This document shows, piece by piece, positions 1 to 8,647 of a DNA stretch of 64,000 nucleotides. The notes under the pieces were generated by a model. It did not search any database, was not told where the DNA came from, and worked only from the letters and a program-made list of their open reading frames with translations. The translations under genes were made by a program, and so were the position numbers. The stretch lies in NCBI RefSeq assembly GCF_900142605.1, contig NZ_FRBL01000004.1, forward strand, positions 558,001 through 622,000, given 5' to 3'. Source of the stretch: Chitinophaga jiangningensis. Its GTDB lineage: Bacteria > Bacteroidota > Bacteroidia > Chitinophagales > Chitinophagaceae. The stretch's first letter is position 1. The number at the start of each line of letters is the position of its first letter.

Positions 1-1
1 A

Positions 2-2443
2 GCCCTTAACAGCTTCCAGCGCGTGGTGAAAGAACCGAAATATAGCAACATCGTTCCATACTACATCGCTGAAATCTATTACTTCCAGGGTAAAGCGGAT
101 CAGCTGATCGCTTATGGGGAGCCCCTGATCAAACAGGGCGGCCAATATTACGAAGCAGAACTGAAGCAACTGGTGGGTAAAGCCTACTTCGAAAAGAAAA
201 ATTATCCAAAGGCACTCCCCTACCTGCAAGAGTTCCAGGATAATTCCGACGAAGTAAGAAATGAAGATATCTACCAGCTGTCCTACTCCTACTATCAAAC
301 CGGGAACCTGCAAAAAGCGATCACCGGCTTTAAGCAGCTGAGTGGCGCTAAAGATTCCCTGGGTCAGAACTCTATGTATCTGTTGGGAGATTGTTACCTC
401 CGCACCGGGCAGAAAGCCAATGCACGCAACGCATTCGCTTATTGTGCCAACAACAGCTCCAACGCACAGCAACAGGAAATCAGCCGTTTCAACTACGGTA
501 AATTATCCTATGAACTGGGTTACCCTGACGCTGCACTCACCGAGCTGACGCAATTTGTTCAGAAATATCCGAATTCGACCTACAATAAAGAGGCCCGTGA
601 AATCATGGTCAACCTCTTCATGAATTCAAATAATTATAAAGAAGGCCTGGCTACCATCGAAATGATTCCTGAAAAAAATCAGACCGTGCTGAAAGCCTAC
701 CAGAAAGTGGCCTATGGCCGCGCCACACAGCTGATCAATGATGGCCAGCTCGCTGAGGCCGACCGCCTGCTGGATATCGCCATCAAAAATCCTTACGATG
801 CGCAGATCAAACAGCTCGCATATTTCTGGAAAGGTGAAATAGCCCTGCGCCAGAACAAAACCGAAGCAGCTATCAGTAACCTGAACGCCTATCTCGGCAG
901 CACGGCCATCCTCTCCGGTGAGGCTAATGCGCAAACTGCCAGCTACAACCTCGGTTATAGTTTGCTCAAACAAGACCGTTTCAGCGAAGCACTGCCATGG
1001 TTCGAATCCGCTCAAAAAGCCAGTGGCCCCAATGCACAGCGCATCAGCAACGATGCCATGGTGAGAGCGGCCGACTGCTATTATATGCTCCGTCAGTTCC
1101 CGAAAGCATTATCACTGTATGATCGTATCATCAGCAATAATGAACCAGGCGCCGACTATGCCACCTACCAGAAAAGTATTATCCTCGGCCTGCAGGGCAA
1201 GCAGAGTGAGAAACTGGCGTTGCTGAAACAGCTGGGCAACAAGTTCCCTAACAGCAACTTCGGCAATGAAACAGATATGGAAATCGCTAACACTTATCTC
1301 GCCTCCGAGAAGTTCAATGAAGCGATTCCTTACCTGGAAAATGTATTGCAGAAACAACCTAACGGCCCCAATGCACCCCGTGCCCTGCTGAAATTAGGTC
1401 TCTGCTACTATAACAAGGACAACGAGTCCAAAGCACTGACCTATTACCGCCAGGTGGTAGAGAAGTTCCCGGGTGCACCGGAAAGCAGCGAAGCATTACA
1501 GAGCATCAAAGCGATTTACGTAGGACAAGGCAAAACCGATGATTACCTCGCCTTCCTGAAATCTACCGGTCGCACCGTAACCGCTTCCGCTGAAGACTCC
1601 CTGGCATATGCCGCAGCAGAAGCACGCTTTACCAGCAACGACTGCGACGGCGCCATCAACGCATTCAACAACTACATCCGCAAATTCCCTGAAGGGCAGT
1701 TCATATTACCGGCTAACTTCTACAAGGCGGAGTGCAGCTATAACAATAAAGACTATACGACGGCTTTACCTGCGTACGAGTTTGTATTGTCCCGCAACAA
1801 CAGCCTGTACGCCGAACGTTCTGCCTTGCAGGCCGCTAATATCAACTACTACCAGGTTAAAAATTACGATAAGGCACGTAGCTACTACTTACAGCTGCAG
1901 GACCTGAGCAGCAGCAAAGAAAACACGATGGCCGCCACCCGTGGGTTGCTACGCAGTAACTATATGCTGAAACATTGGGATGAAGTAACCAACTACTCAG
2001 AAATGCTGCTGGCCGGTAGTAACAACAGTACCGACGATCAGATCCTCGGTCATTTCTATCATGCAAAAGCACTGAAACAAAATGGTCAGTATGCTGCCGC
2101 TATCACTGAGTTTAAAACCGTTACCGGTTTAACAAAATCAGAGATCGGCGCCGAAGCACGCTATGATATTGCTGACAGCTATCTTCAGCAAAATGAGCTG
2201 GATGCCGCAGAGAAAGCAGGCTTTGATGTGATCAAAAATACCGCATCTTACGAGTACTGGGTAGCAAAAGCGTATATCCTGCTGGGTGATGTTTATGCCA
2301 AACAAAAGGATTACTTCAATGCGAAAGCAACCTTCCAGAGTATCGCTACCAACTCTACCATTCCGGAACTGAAACAGGAAGCTAAAGATAAACTGGCTAA
2401 AGCCGAAGCTGATGAAAAAGCAGCCGGCAAAAAACAGAAATAA
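2..2443 (+). CDS. Tetratricopeptide-repeat protein, 5' end outside window
   Basis: The frame is open to the left edge, so the first methionine-type codon inside the window (position 23) is not the real start; at least 813 residues of the C-terminal part are present. The protein is built almost entirely of TPR-like helical pairs with recurrent A-x-x-x-Y/F-x-x-A spacing and repeats of the form 'A-L-P-Y/W-(F/L)-x-x-(A/F/V)', and it ends in a lysine-rich tail. Such long TPR proteins act as periplasmic or membrane-associated scaffolds; no enzymatic motif is visible. It is followed after 43 bases by an outer-membrane barrel gene on the same strand, so the two are probably co-transcribed and may act together at the envelope. 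That pairing is an inference from context. Confidence 0.8.
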   Translation, partial: ALNSFQRVVKEPKYSNIVPYYIAEIYYFQGKADQLIAYGEPLIKQGGQYYEAELKQLVGKAYFEKKNYPKALPYLQEFQDNSDEVRNEDIYQLSYSYYQTGNLQKAITGFKQLSGAKDSLGQNSMYLLGDCYLRTGQKANARNAFAYCANNSSNAQQQEISRFNYGKLSYELGYPDAALTELTQFVQKYPNSTYNKEAREIMVNLFMNSNNYKEGLATIEMIPEKNQTVLKAYQKVAYGRATQLINDGQLAEADRLLDIAIKNPYDAQIKQLAYFWKGEIALRQNKTEAAISNLNAYLGSTAILSGEANAQTASYNLGYSLLKQDRFSEALPWFESAQKASGPNAQRISNDAMVRAADCYYMLRQFPKALSLYDRIISNNEPGADYATYQKSIILGLQGKQSEKLALLKQLGNKFPNSNFGNETDMEIANTYLASEKFNEAIPYLENVLQKQPNGPNAPRALLKLGLCYYNKDNESKALTYYRQVVEKFPGAPESSEALQSIKAIYVGQGKTDDYLAFLKSTGRTVTASAEDSLAYAAAEARFTSNDCDGAINAFNNYIRKFPEGQFILPANFYKAECSYNNKDYTTALPAYEFVLSRNNSLYAERSALQAANINYYQVKNYDKARSYYLQLQDLSSSKENTMAATRGLLRSNYMLKHWDEVTNYSEMLLAGSNNSTDDQILGHFYHAKALKQNGQYAAAITEFKTVTGLTKSEIGAEARYDIADSYLQQNELDAAEKAGFDVIKNTASYEYWVAKAYILLGDVYAKQKDYFNAKATFQSIATNSTIPELKQEAKDKLAKAEADEKAAGKKQK

Positions 2444-2486
2444 TTTTTCATCAGCGTCCGGGCTCCGGATTTAAGATAACGACAGC

Positions 2487-4148
2487 ATGAACATTCATCA
2501 CATATACGGTAAACGATTTTTCTTTATAGCCGCATTCGGCCTCACCGGGCTGATGCATCAACAAGCTTTTGCCCAAAAGGATTCCCTGAAACAGGAAACC
2601 ATCGACATCATTTCTACCTACCAGCCCCGCCTTCGCGATGCAGCCAAACTGAATCTGACTGCCTCCCTGCCAGGTGTGGACACTGCCCGGCCTTCACTGA
2701 AGTATGAAGTTCCTTCCTTAAACCTCAACTTCATGTATCAGGCGGCGCCGCTGAAACCGCTGGCGCTGGGTAAAGATTCGCTGGACCTGCTGCAGAATAA
2801 TTTTGTGAAGCTGGGATATGGCAACCTGAGCACCCCATACGTGCAGGCGGGCTTTGGAAGCGGCCGCCATGAGCAGTATAACTATGGTCTCTTTGTAAAT
2901 TATACCGGATCAAAAGGAAAGGATATTGAAAACCAGGACTACAGCACATTGAACACCCTGGCTGCCGGTACCTACCTGATGGACAAATTTCAGTTGAATG
3001 GTAGCTTGGCCTACGATCGTAACAGCCTGCATTACTACGGTTACGACCATACGACACCGGTAGAAAAAAGCGATATCGCCCAGGTGTTTAACCAGATCAC
3101 CGCTACCGTTTCCGGCTCCAACCTGCCAAACAACGACTGGGCGTTTTCCATTAAGCCGAAAGTGAAGTTTATCTATTTCAACGATAATTATAAACGCAAC
3201 GAAGGCGCTTTCATGGTGAACCTGCCAGTGCGCAAGCAGATCTTCGAAAACATATTCCTGCAGGCGGAAGGAGTGCTGGACCTGTCGAACTACAAGCAAG
3301 GCGACAATAAAACAATCAACAATAACGTAGTAGCGATTCATCCTGCGGTAGATATCATTTACCCCGGGTTTGTGTTACATGCAGGTGTAAACCCTACCTG
3401 GAGTAATACGCCTGGTGTGAGCAAATTCTACCTGCTGCCAGACATCGTAAACGAAACGCACCTGATCCGTAAGAAACTGATCCTGAGCAGTGGATGGATC
3501 AGCTATATTGAGAAGAATTCTTACCGCAACCTCACCGGACGTAATCCGTATTTCCTCGGTAGCCTGAGCGATATGCAGAACACCCGTATAGAGGAAAAAT
3601 ATACCGGTATCAAAGGAACGTTGGGCAGTCACTTTAACTACAATACCAAGTTTGCGTCTGTAACCTGGTACAACCTGCCACTGTTCATCAATGACACCCT
3701 GGATTCCAAACGTTTCATCACCCTGAACGAGGCGGAAATGCGCGCGTTCCAGCTGCATGCGGAAGTAGGATACATCCAGGAAGAAAAATTCCAGGCGCGC
3801 GTATCGTTCGACTGGTTTAACTATAACAAACAGGAAACGCAGCAGAAGCCATGGGCACTGCCTGCTTTCCAGGGAAATCTGAATGTTACGTATCTGCTTG
3901 GTAAAAAGCTGCACCTGAATGCTGATCTGTTTAGCATGAGCGGTGCATATTACCTGTTCCCTGATAAAACTGATTTCGGTAAAACAGATGGTGCCTGGGA
4001 TATGAATTTGGGAGCCTCTTACGACATTACGAAGAACTTTGGTTTGTGGGTGAATGCCAATAACATCTTCAATTCCCACTACCAACGCTATTACTTATAT
4101 CCATCCTATGGCTTTAATATAGTTGGTGGGTTGCTATTTAAATTCTAA
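2487..4148 (+). CDS. Outer-membrane beta-barrel protein, TonB-receptor-like without plug
   Basis: A 553-residue protein with an N-terminal signal sequence ending in QAFAQ (about residue 30), then a long run of alternating aromatic/hydrophobic strands typical of outer-membrane barrels. It ends in F-K-F, a C-terminal aromatic as expected for Bam-dependent insertion. The C-terminal part resembles the barrel of TonB-dependent receptors (for example the 'NNIFNSHYQRY' segment), but I see no TonB box or plug domain and the length is short for a full receptor. Its position just after the TPR gene suggests a joint envelope role. The substrate is unknown. Confidence 0.8.
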   Translation: MNIHHIYGKRFFFIAAFGLTGLMHQQAFAQKDSLKQETIDIISTYQPRLRDAAKLNLTASLPGVDTARPSLKYEVPSLNLNFMYQAAPLKPLALGKDSLDLLQNNFVKLGYGNLSTPYVQAGFGSGRHEQYNYGLFVNYTGSKGKDIENQDYSTLNTLAAGTYLMDKFQLNGSLAYDRNSLHYYGYDHTTPVEKSDIAQVFNQITATVSGSNLPNNDWAFSIKPKVKFIYFNDNYKRNEGAFMVNLPVRKQIFENIFLQAEGVLDLSNYKQGDNKTINNNVVAIHPAVDIIYPGFVLHAGVNPTWSNTPGVSKFYLLPDIVNETHLIRKKLILSSGWISYIEKNSYRNLTGRNPYFLGSLSDMQNTRIEEKYTGIKGTLGSHFNYNTKFASVTWYNLPLFINDTLDSKRFITLNEAEMRAFQLHAEVGYIQEEKFQARVSFDWFNYNKQETQQKPWALPAFQGNLNVTYLLGKKLHLNADLFSMSGAYYLFPDKTDFGKTDGAWDMNLGASYDITKNFGLWVNANNIFNSHYQRYYLYPSYGFNIVGGLLFKF

Positions 4149-4193
4149 ATTCATATTGGTAATTAAGCTATTGTGACATCGTATTCATTGTGG

Positions 4194-4267
4194 CGGCTCC
4201 TGGTTGCTGCCTTCGGCAGCAACCAGGAGCCGCGAAAGAAAGGGACCGAAGGTCCCTTTCTTTCGCG
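4194..4267. repeat. Two abutting perfect hairpins
   Basis: Positions 4194-4211 pair perfectly with 4215-4232 (18 bp, loop TTC, core CTTCGG). Positions 4231-4247 pair perfectly with 4251-4267 (17 bp, loop GAA, core CCGAAGG). The two share a CG at the junction. No T-tract follows on either strand, so they are not textbook intrinsic terminators. The first would form a C(UUCG)G tetraloop in RNA from the plus strand, the second in RNA from the minus strand. The element sits between two same-direction genes. Confidence 0.85.
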
Positions 4268-4315
4268 GCATTCGATACAATCACGTTTTGGTCAATGTAA
4301 TTATTAACTATCTCT

Positions 4316-5248
4316 ATGATCTTGCAGCAATACATACAGGAAGTACTCTTCAGACAGCGCGTTTGTGTAATCCCACAGTTAGGCACCTTTACCTTACAAC
4401 ATTTCCCGGCCCAATATAACGTCAACAGCCAAACGCTGACACCCCCGTGGGATCAGGTGTTATTTAGTCAAACCTACCAGGATGACGGATCCTGCGTGGA
4501 ATGGATTGCCCTGAAAGAGAACCTGGTACCTTCCGTTGCCCAACGTAAACTGGATAAGTACCTGGAGGAAATAAAAGCCGAGCTGCGTACCGGCAAACCG
4601 ATGGAATTGCCCGGAATTGGGACTTTACAGGGCGATTTTGCAGGAAACATTCATTTTTTTGCCGAAAAGCTGCCGGTAACCCAGGAATCTCTCGACCTGT
4701 TTCCTATCCGGGAAGAAGAAGAGGAGGTTACTACTTCCGCTCCGGCTCCTGTAGAACCTATAGAACCTGTGATGACGGAGGAAGTAGAAAATGTATTGGA
4801 GGCTATTGAAGAAGAAAGCAGTTTTAAATGGTGGTGGGCGGTAGCCGCCCTGGCAGTTGTTGCTGCAGCAGCAGGCGCCTGGTGGTACATTAACCAGCAA
4901 AGTCACCATGCAAATACGACTACCGATATCCCGATGGATTCTGTGATTCAGGATACGCCGGCTGTACAGACCGCACCGGTGGATAGTATGTCGGTAGACA
5001 GTAGTGCAGCGATGCCTATCGTTGATACTTCAAAATACGTGGCAGTGTATATGACCACAAAAGACAGTGCAGTTGCTGCAAAGGAACTGAAGAGCCAGTT
5101 GGGATGGAGACGGAAGGTTATCATGTATCAAAAAGACAGTGCATACCACCTGGCAGTAGAAATTGACAATGCAGATACTATTGCTGCACTTGAAAAAGTA
5201 CGGCAGGAATTCGGCAAATTCAGACCCATTCACCTGGAAAAGCACTAA
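4316..5248 (+). CDS. HU-CCDC81 and SPOR domain membrane protein
   Basis: A 310-residue protein. The N-terminus (about 1-115) contains two short HU/CCDC81-like units with the hallmark 'V-x-P-x-L-G-T-F' (IPQLGTF, then LPGIGTL). An acidic Pro-rich linker follows (about 130-165), then one transmembrane helix (about 170-190, after FKWWW), a Ser/Thr/Asp linker, and a C-terminal SPOR-like domain (about 238-310, starting YVAVYMTTKDS). SPOR domains bind peptidoglycan stripped of stem peptides at division sites, so the protein probably links a cytoplasmic N-terminal module to septal cell wall. It starts at the ATG that follows the hairpin pair and overlaps none of its neighbours. Confidence 0.85.
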   Translation: MILQQYIQEVLFRQRVCVIPQLGTFTLQHFPAQYNVNSQTLTPPWDQVLFSQTYQDDGSCVEWIALKENLVPSVAQRKLDKYLEEIKAELRTGKPMELPGIGTLQGDFAGNIHFFAEKLPVTQESLDLFPIREEEEEVTTSAPAPVEPIEPVMTEEVENVLEAIEEESSFKWWWAVAALAVVAAAAGAWWYINQQSHHANTTTDIPMDSVIQDTPAVQTAPVDSMSVDSSAAMPIVDTSKYVAVYMTTKDSAVAAKELKSQLGWRRKVIMYQKDSAYHLAVEIDNADTIAALEKVRQEFGKFRPIHLEKH

Positions 5249-5257
5249 ATAGCATAT

Positions 5258-6160
5258 TTATTTCCCGCTAAGCTCTTCGGCTACAATTTCCAATCCTTCA
5301 GCGAAGGTACGGGGGTTGTAGCCGAGTTCTTTTTCAGCCTTTTCGGTGATCAGGCCTGTTTTTGCAGGACGTGCCGCGGGCTGCGCCAAACTCTTTGAAC
5401 TGATTTTTTCGATCAGGGAAGTATCGAGATTGAAGTAATTGGCTGTTTTCAGGGCCATATCGTAAGGCGTGAGGGTTTCGTTGCCGGAAATATTGAAAAC
5501 GCCGGTAGCTTTTTTATCCACGATGAGCTTACAGCCCAGTGCCAGATCCTGGCAGAGCGTGGGTGTACGCAGCTGATCGTCTACCACCTTTATCTTTTTA
5601 TTTTGCTGGAGATTATTTTTAACCCAGGTGATCATGTTGCTGCGTTGTGCATCGTGTACGGTACCATATACCAGCACGGTGCGTGCTATAGCCCATTGCA
5701 GCTTACTGTTTTGCACAATTCTTTCTGCGGCCACCTTGCTGGTACCGTAGTAGTTGATCGGGTTGGGAAGTGCTTCTTCCGAATATGGTCCGCTGAGGCC
5801 ATCAAAGATGAAGTCGGTGGATACAAACAGGAAGAATGCATTTGATTTTTCTGCTGCCTGCACGAGGTAGCGGGTAACGCCTACGTTCATATCCCAGCAG
5901 GCGTCTTTATTTTTCTCACATTCATCTACCTGCGTCATGGCCGCAGTATGAATAATGATTTCAGGTTTATATTTTTCTATGAGAGATGCTGCCGCCCCGG
6001 GGGTTCGGAGGTTCGAGGGCTCATAGACGTAGTTATCGCGTTGCGGGATCCGGTTGGGTCCTCTCCCGGTGGCGATGACATTGTATTTACTGTCTTTCAG
6101 AAATAGTGGAATCAAATGCTGACCCAGAAGTCCGTTACTGCCTGTGATTAGTACGTTCAT
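5258..6160 (-). CDS. RmlD-like NAD(P)-dependent sugar-nucleotide reductase/epimerase
   Basis: A 300-residue extended SDR protein. It has a GxxGxxG-type nucleotide motif at residues 7-13 (GSNGLLG), the catalytic Y-x-x-x-K (YYGTSK) near residue 138, and the 'TAAMTQVDECE' and 'VSTDFIFDG' segments typical of dTDP-4-dehydrorhamnose reductase (RmlD). RmlD makes dTDP-rhamnose for surface polysaccharides. No rmlA, B or C gene lies nearby, so another NDP-sugar or dihydroflavonol-type substrate is possible. The 3' end converges on the SPOR gene, 9 bases apart. Confidence 0.8.
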   Translation of the reverse strand: MNVLITGSNGLLGQHLIPLFLKDSKYNVIATGRGPNRIPQRDNYVYEPSNLRTPGAAASLIEKYKPEIIIHTAAMTQVDECEKNKDACWDMNVGVTRYLVQAAEKSNAFFLFVSTDFIFDGLSGPYSEEALPNPINYYGTSKVAAERIVQNSKLQWAIARTVLVYGTVHDAQRSNMITWVKNNLQQNKKIKVVDDQLRTPTLCQDLALGCKLIVDKKATGVFNISGNETLTPYDMALKTANYFNLDTSLIEKISSKSLAQPAARPAKTGLITEKAEKELGYNPRTFAEGLEIVAEELSGK

Positions 6161-6214
6161 AAGCCAAGTTCTTACGCTATCTTTTAAAGATAAGGAAAAT
6201 TTTTTGCTGGCTGG

Positions 6215-6374
6215 CCTCGAATTTTACCAGGCACCTTCGGTGCCGGTAAAATTCGAGGGGGAGGCCGCGCTGGTGCGCGACCTCCCCCTCGGTAGATTTT
6301 CGCATTTCGGTAGCGCATCGCCGGGGATGCGCTACCGAAATAGTCGGAGGACCGAAGGTCTTCCGACTATTTCG
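6215..6374. repeat. Chain of four adjoining hairpins
   Basis: Four inverted repeats follow one another. 6215-6235 pairs with 6239-6258 (one bulged A, loop TTC). 6255-6270 pairs with 6275-6290 (one wobble, loop TGGT). 6304-6319 pairs with 6326-6341 (16 bp, perfect). 6336-6353 pairs with 6357-6374 (18 bp, one wobble, loop GAA). Neighbouring arms share a few bases. The first and last cores are CTTCGG and CCGAAGG, as in the element at 4194-4267. The chain lies between the end of the prolyl oligopeptidase gene and the start of the reductase gene, both on the minus strand. Confidence 0.85.
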
Positions 6375-6382
6375 TAAAAAAC

Positions 6383-8509
6383 CTATTTCTTCATTCCCAG
6401 ATTATACATAGTAAACGACCACAGGTCAGTTGCCTCATCAATCAGTTTGGAAGTAGGCTTACCGGCACCATGTCCTGCCTGCGTTTCAATGCGGATGAGC
6501 ACCGGATTAGGGCCGGCATTATCTTCCTGCAAAGTAGCTGCAAATTTGAAAGAGTGGGCTGGTACCACGCGATCATCGTGATCAGCGGTGGTAACCATGG
6601 TCGCCGGATACGACACACCTGGTTTCAGGTTATGCAGCGGTGAGTATTTAATGAGATACTTAAACTGCTCCGCATTATCGCTGCTACCGTATTCGGTTAC
6701 CCATGCCCAGCCGATGGTGAATTTCTGGAAGCGGAGCATATCCATTACACCCACTGCTGGCAATGCTACCTTGTACAGATCAGGGCGTTGCGTCATGCAG
6801 GCTCCTACCAGCAATCCACCGTTGGAGCCGCCACGGATGGCGATCCTGGATGGGTTGGTATATTTTTCCTTTACCAGGTATTCGGCGGCGCCAATGAAGT
6901 CATCGAAAACATTTTGTTTCTTTTCCATCATACCGGCTTTGTGCCATGCCTCGCCGTATTCGCTGCCACCGCGGAGGCATACTACTGCGTAGAGGCCACC
7001 CTGCTCCATAAAATAGAGGTTAGACACGCTGAAGCCCGGCGTTTGCGGAATATTGAAGCCACCGTAACCATATATCAGCACCGGATTGTTGCCATCCAGT
7101 TTGAATCCTTTTTTACCGGAAACGAACATCGGCACTTTGGTACCATCTTTACTAGGGAAGAACACCTGTTTGGTTTCGTACTCTTCCGGGTTGAATTTCA
7201 CCTGTGCCTTGCTGAACAGGGTAGATTTACCGCTGCTGATCTCATATTTATAGATGGTAGCCGGTGTAACGAAAGAGGAATAGCTGTAATAGAACTCCTT
7301 CTGGTCCTTATCTGCGCCAAAGCCACCGGCAGATCCGATGCCCGGCAGTTTCACCACTTTCCCGTTTTTGCCATTGTAATCATATTGATATACATAGGAG
7401 GAAGCATCTTTCAGGTAGTTGAGAAACAGCTTACCGCCGCCGGTACCTACGCTCTGCAGGGCTTCCGGTTTTTCAGGAACGATGGTTTTCCAGTTGCTTT
7501 CTTCCGGATGAGCAGGATCGATTTCTACGATTTTATAGTTCGGCGCGTTGTGGTTGGTGCGCACGAGCAGTTTATCACCGTTGTTGTCGATTACATCCGG
7601 TTCAAATTTAAAACCAGGTATGAGGAGACTGAAATTCTTCTGAGCAGGGTTTTTCAGGTCCCAAACACTGATTTCAGCGCCGGATGTACCTTCGGTGGTG
7701 CTGAGGATGAGGAAACGTTCATCTTCGGTTACTCCAACGCCGGCGTTGCGGAGGGGATGTTGTTTGTCCTCATAAACCAGCACATCTTTTTCCTGCGGGT
7801 CGCCTACCTTATGGAAGTATACTTTCTGAAATTCATTTTTACGGGAGAGTTTAGAGGACTCGTCCGGCTTATCGTAGCGGCTGTAGTAGAAGCCATCGCC
7901 TTTCCAGGAGAAACCGCTGAACTTAATCCATTCCAGTTTATCGGAGAGGAGTTGTTTGGTAGCTACGTCCATTACGAAGCCATCCTGCCAGTCCGAGCCA
8001 GCCCTGGCGATCAGGTAGGCAACATATTTACCATCTTTGGAGAAGGAGATGCTGCCGAGGGCGGCGGTACCGTTATCGGACAATTTGTTGGGATCGATAA
8101 ACACTTCACCAGGGCCCTGCGGGGTGGTGGAGCGATAGAGGATGGACTGGTTCTGAAGTCCGTCATTTTTGTAGAAATAGTAATAATTACCCTTTTTGAA
8201 AGGAGCGGAAGACTTCGGATAGTTCCAGAGTTCTTCTAATCTTATTTTAACATCTTTTCGGAAAGGGATAGTGGCAAGATAATCCTGTGTTACCTTGTTT
8301 TGTGCCTGTACCCAGGCTTTGGTTTCTGGTGAGTTGTCGTCTTCGAGCCAGCGATAGGGATCGGAAATCTTTGTGCCGTGGTAATCGTCTGTTACATCGA
8401 TTTTCTTCGATTCCGGATACTTGATATTTCCAGAATGCTGTGCCATGGCCTGTCCCGTCAAAATAGTCATACTCATAATTAACAAACTCCTATTAGTTTT
8501 TTTCAACAT
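6383..8509 (-). CDS. Prolyl oligopeptidase family serine peptidase (S9A), exported
   Basis: A 708-residue protein with a signal peptide (ending about residue 24, GQAMAQ). The N-terminal beta-propeller domain includes the 'DPYRWLEDDNSPET' signature, and the C-terminal alpha/beta-hydrolase domain carries the nucleophile motif G-G-S-N-G-G (Ser562), an Asp in DHDDRVVP (about 646) and a His in AGHGAGKPT (about 681). The full catalytic triad is therefore present, and the length matches the family. These enzymes cut short proline-containing peptides; the signal peptide places this one in the periplasm. It is divergent from pfkA. Confidence 0.93.
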   Translation of the reverse strand: MLKKTNRSLLIMSMTILTGQAMAQHSGNIKYPESKKIDVTDDYHGTKISDPYRWLEDDNSPETKAWVQAQNKVTQDYLATIPFRKDVKIRLEELWNYPKSSAPFKKGNYYYFYKNDGLQNQSILYRSTTPQGPGEVFIDPNKLSDNGTAALGSISFSKDGKYVAYLIARAGSDWQDGFVMDVATKQLLSDKLEWIKFSGFSWKGDGFYYSRYDKPDESSKLSRKNEFQKVYFHKVGDPQEKDVLVYEDKQHPLRNAGVGVTEDERFLILSTTEGTSGAEISVWDLKNPAQKNFSLLIPGFKFEPDVIDNNGDKLLVRTNHNAPNYKIVEIDPAHPEESNWKTIVPEKPEALQSVGTGGGKLFLNYLKDASSYVYQYDYNGKNGKVVKLPGIGSAGGFGADKDQKEFYYSYSSFVTPATIYKYEISSGKSTLFSKAQVKFNPEEYETKQVFFPSKDGTKVPMFVSGKKGFKLDGNNPVLIYGYGGFNIPQTPGFSVSNLYFMEQGGLYAVVCLRGGSEYGEAWHKAGMMEKKQNVFDDFIGAAEYLVKEKYTNPSRIAIRGGSNGGLLVGACMTQRPDLYKVALPAVGVMDMLRFQKFTIGWAWVTEYGSSDNAEQFKYLIKYSPLHNLKPGVSYPATMVTTADHDDRVVPAHSFKFAATLQEDNAGPNPVLIRIETQAGHGAGKPTSKLIDEATDLWSFTMYNLGMKK

Positions 8510-8607
8510 GCCTATAATTTTTAAAAAAAAATTCTACTTTGTTTGATGAAAATTAAAAATTTAGGTTATTTCATGAGATAACAGTTAGAAAAACAATTCC
8601 AAAATGT

Positions 8608-8615
8608 TATTTTTG
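8608..8615 (+). promoter_or_regulatory. Promoter -7 element of pfkA-pyk
   Basis: TATTTTTG matches the Bacteroidota -7 consensus TAnnTTTG, 32 bases before the pfkA start codon. The upstream -33 TTG is weak (TTA). Confidence 0.5.
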
Positions 8616-8647
8616 TGCGCCCTTAAGATATTTTTTTAGCAATTTAT

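Noticed and set aside
4168..4425. Frames running through the hairpin pair before the SPOR gene
   Set aside because: The coding signal comes from the inverted repeat only.
6788..8239. 483-codon plus-strand frame antisense to the prolyl oligopeptidase gene
   Set aside because: It is a shadow frame: the minus-strand gene has a complete catalytic triad and signal peptide, and the antisense product has no recognisable domain.
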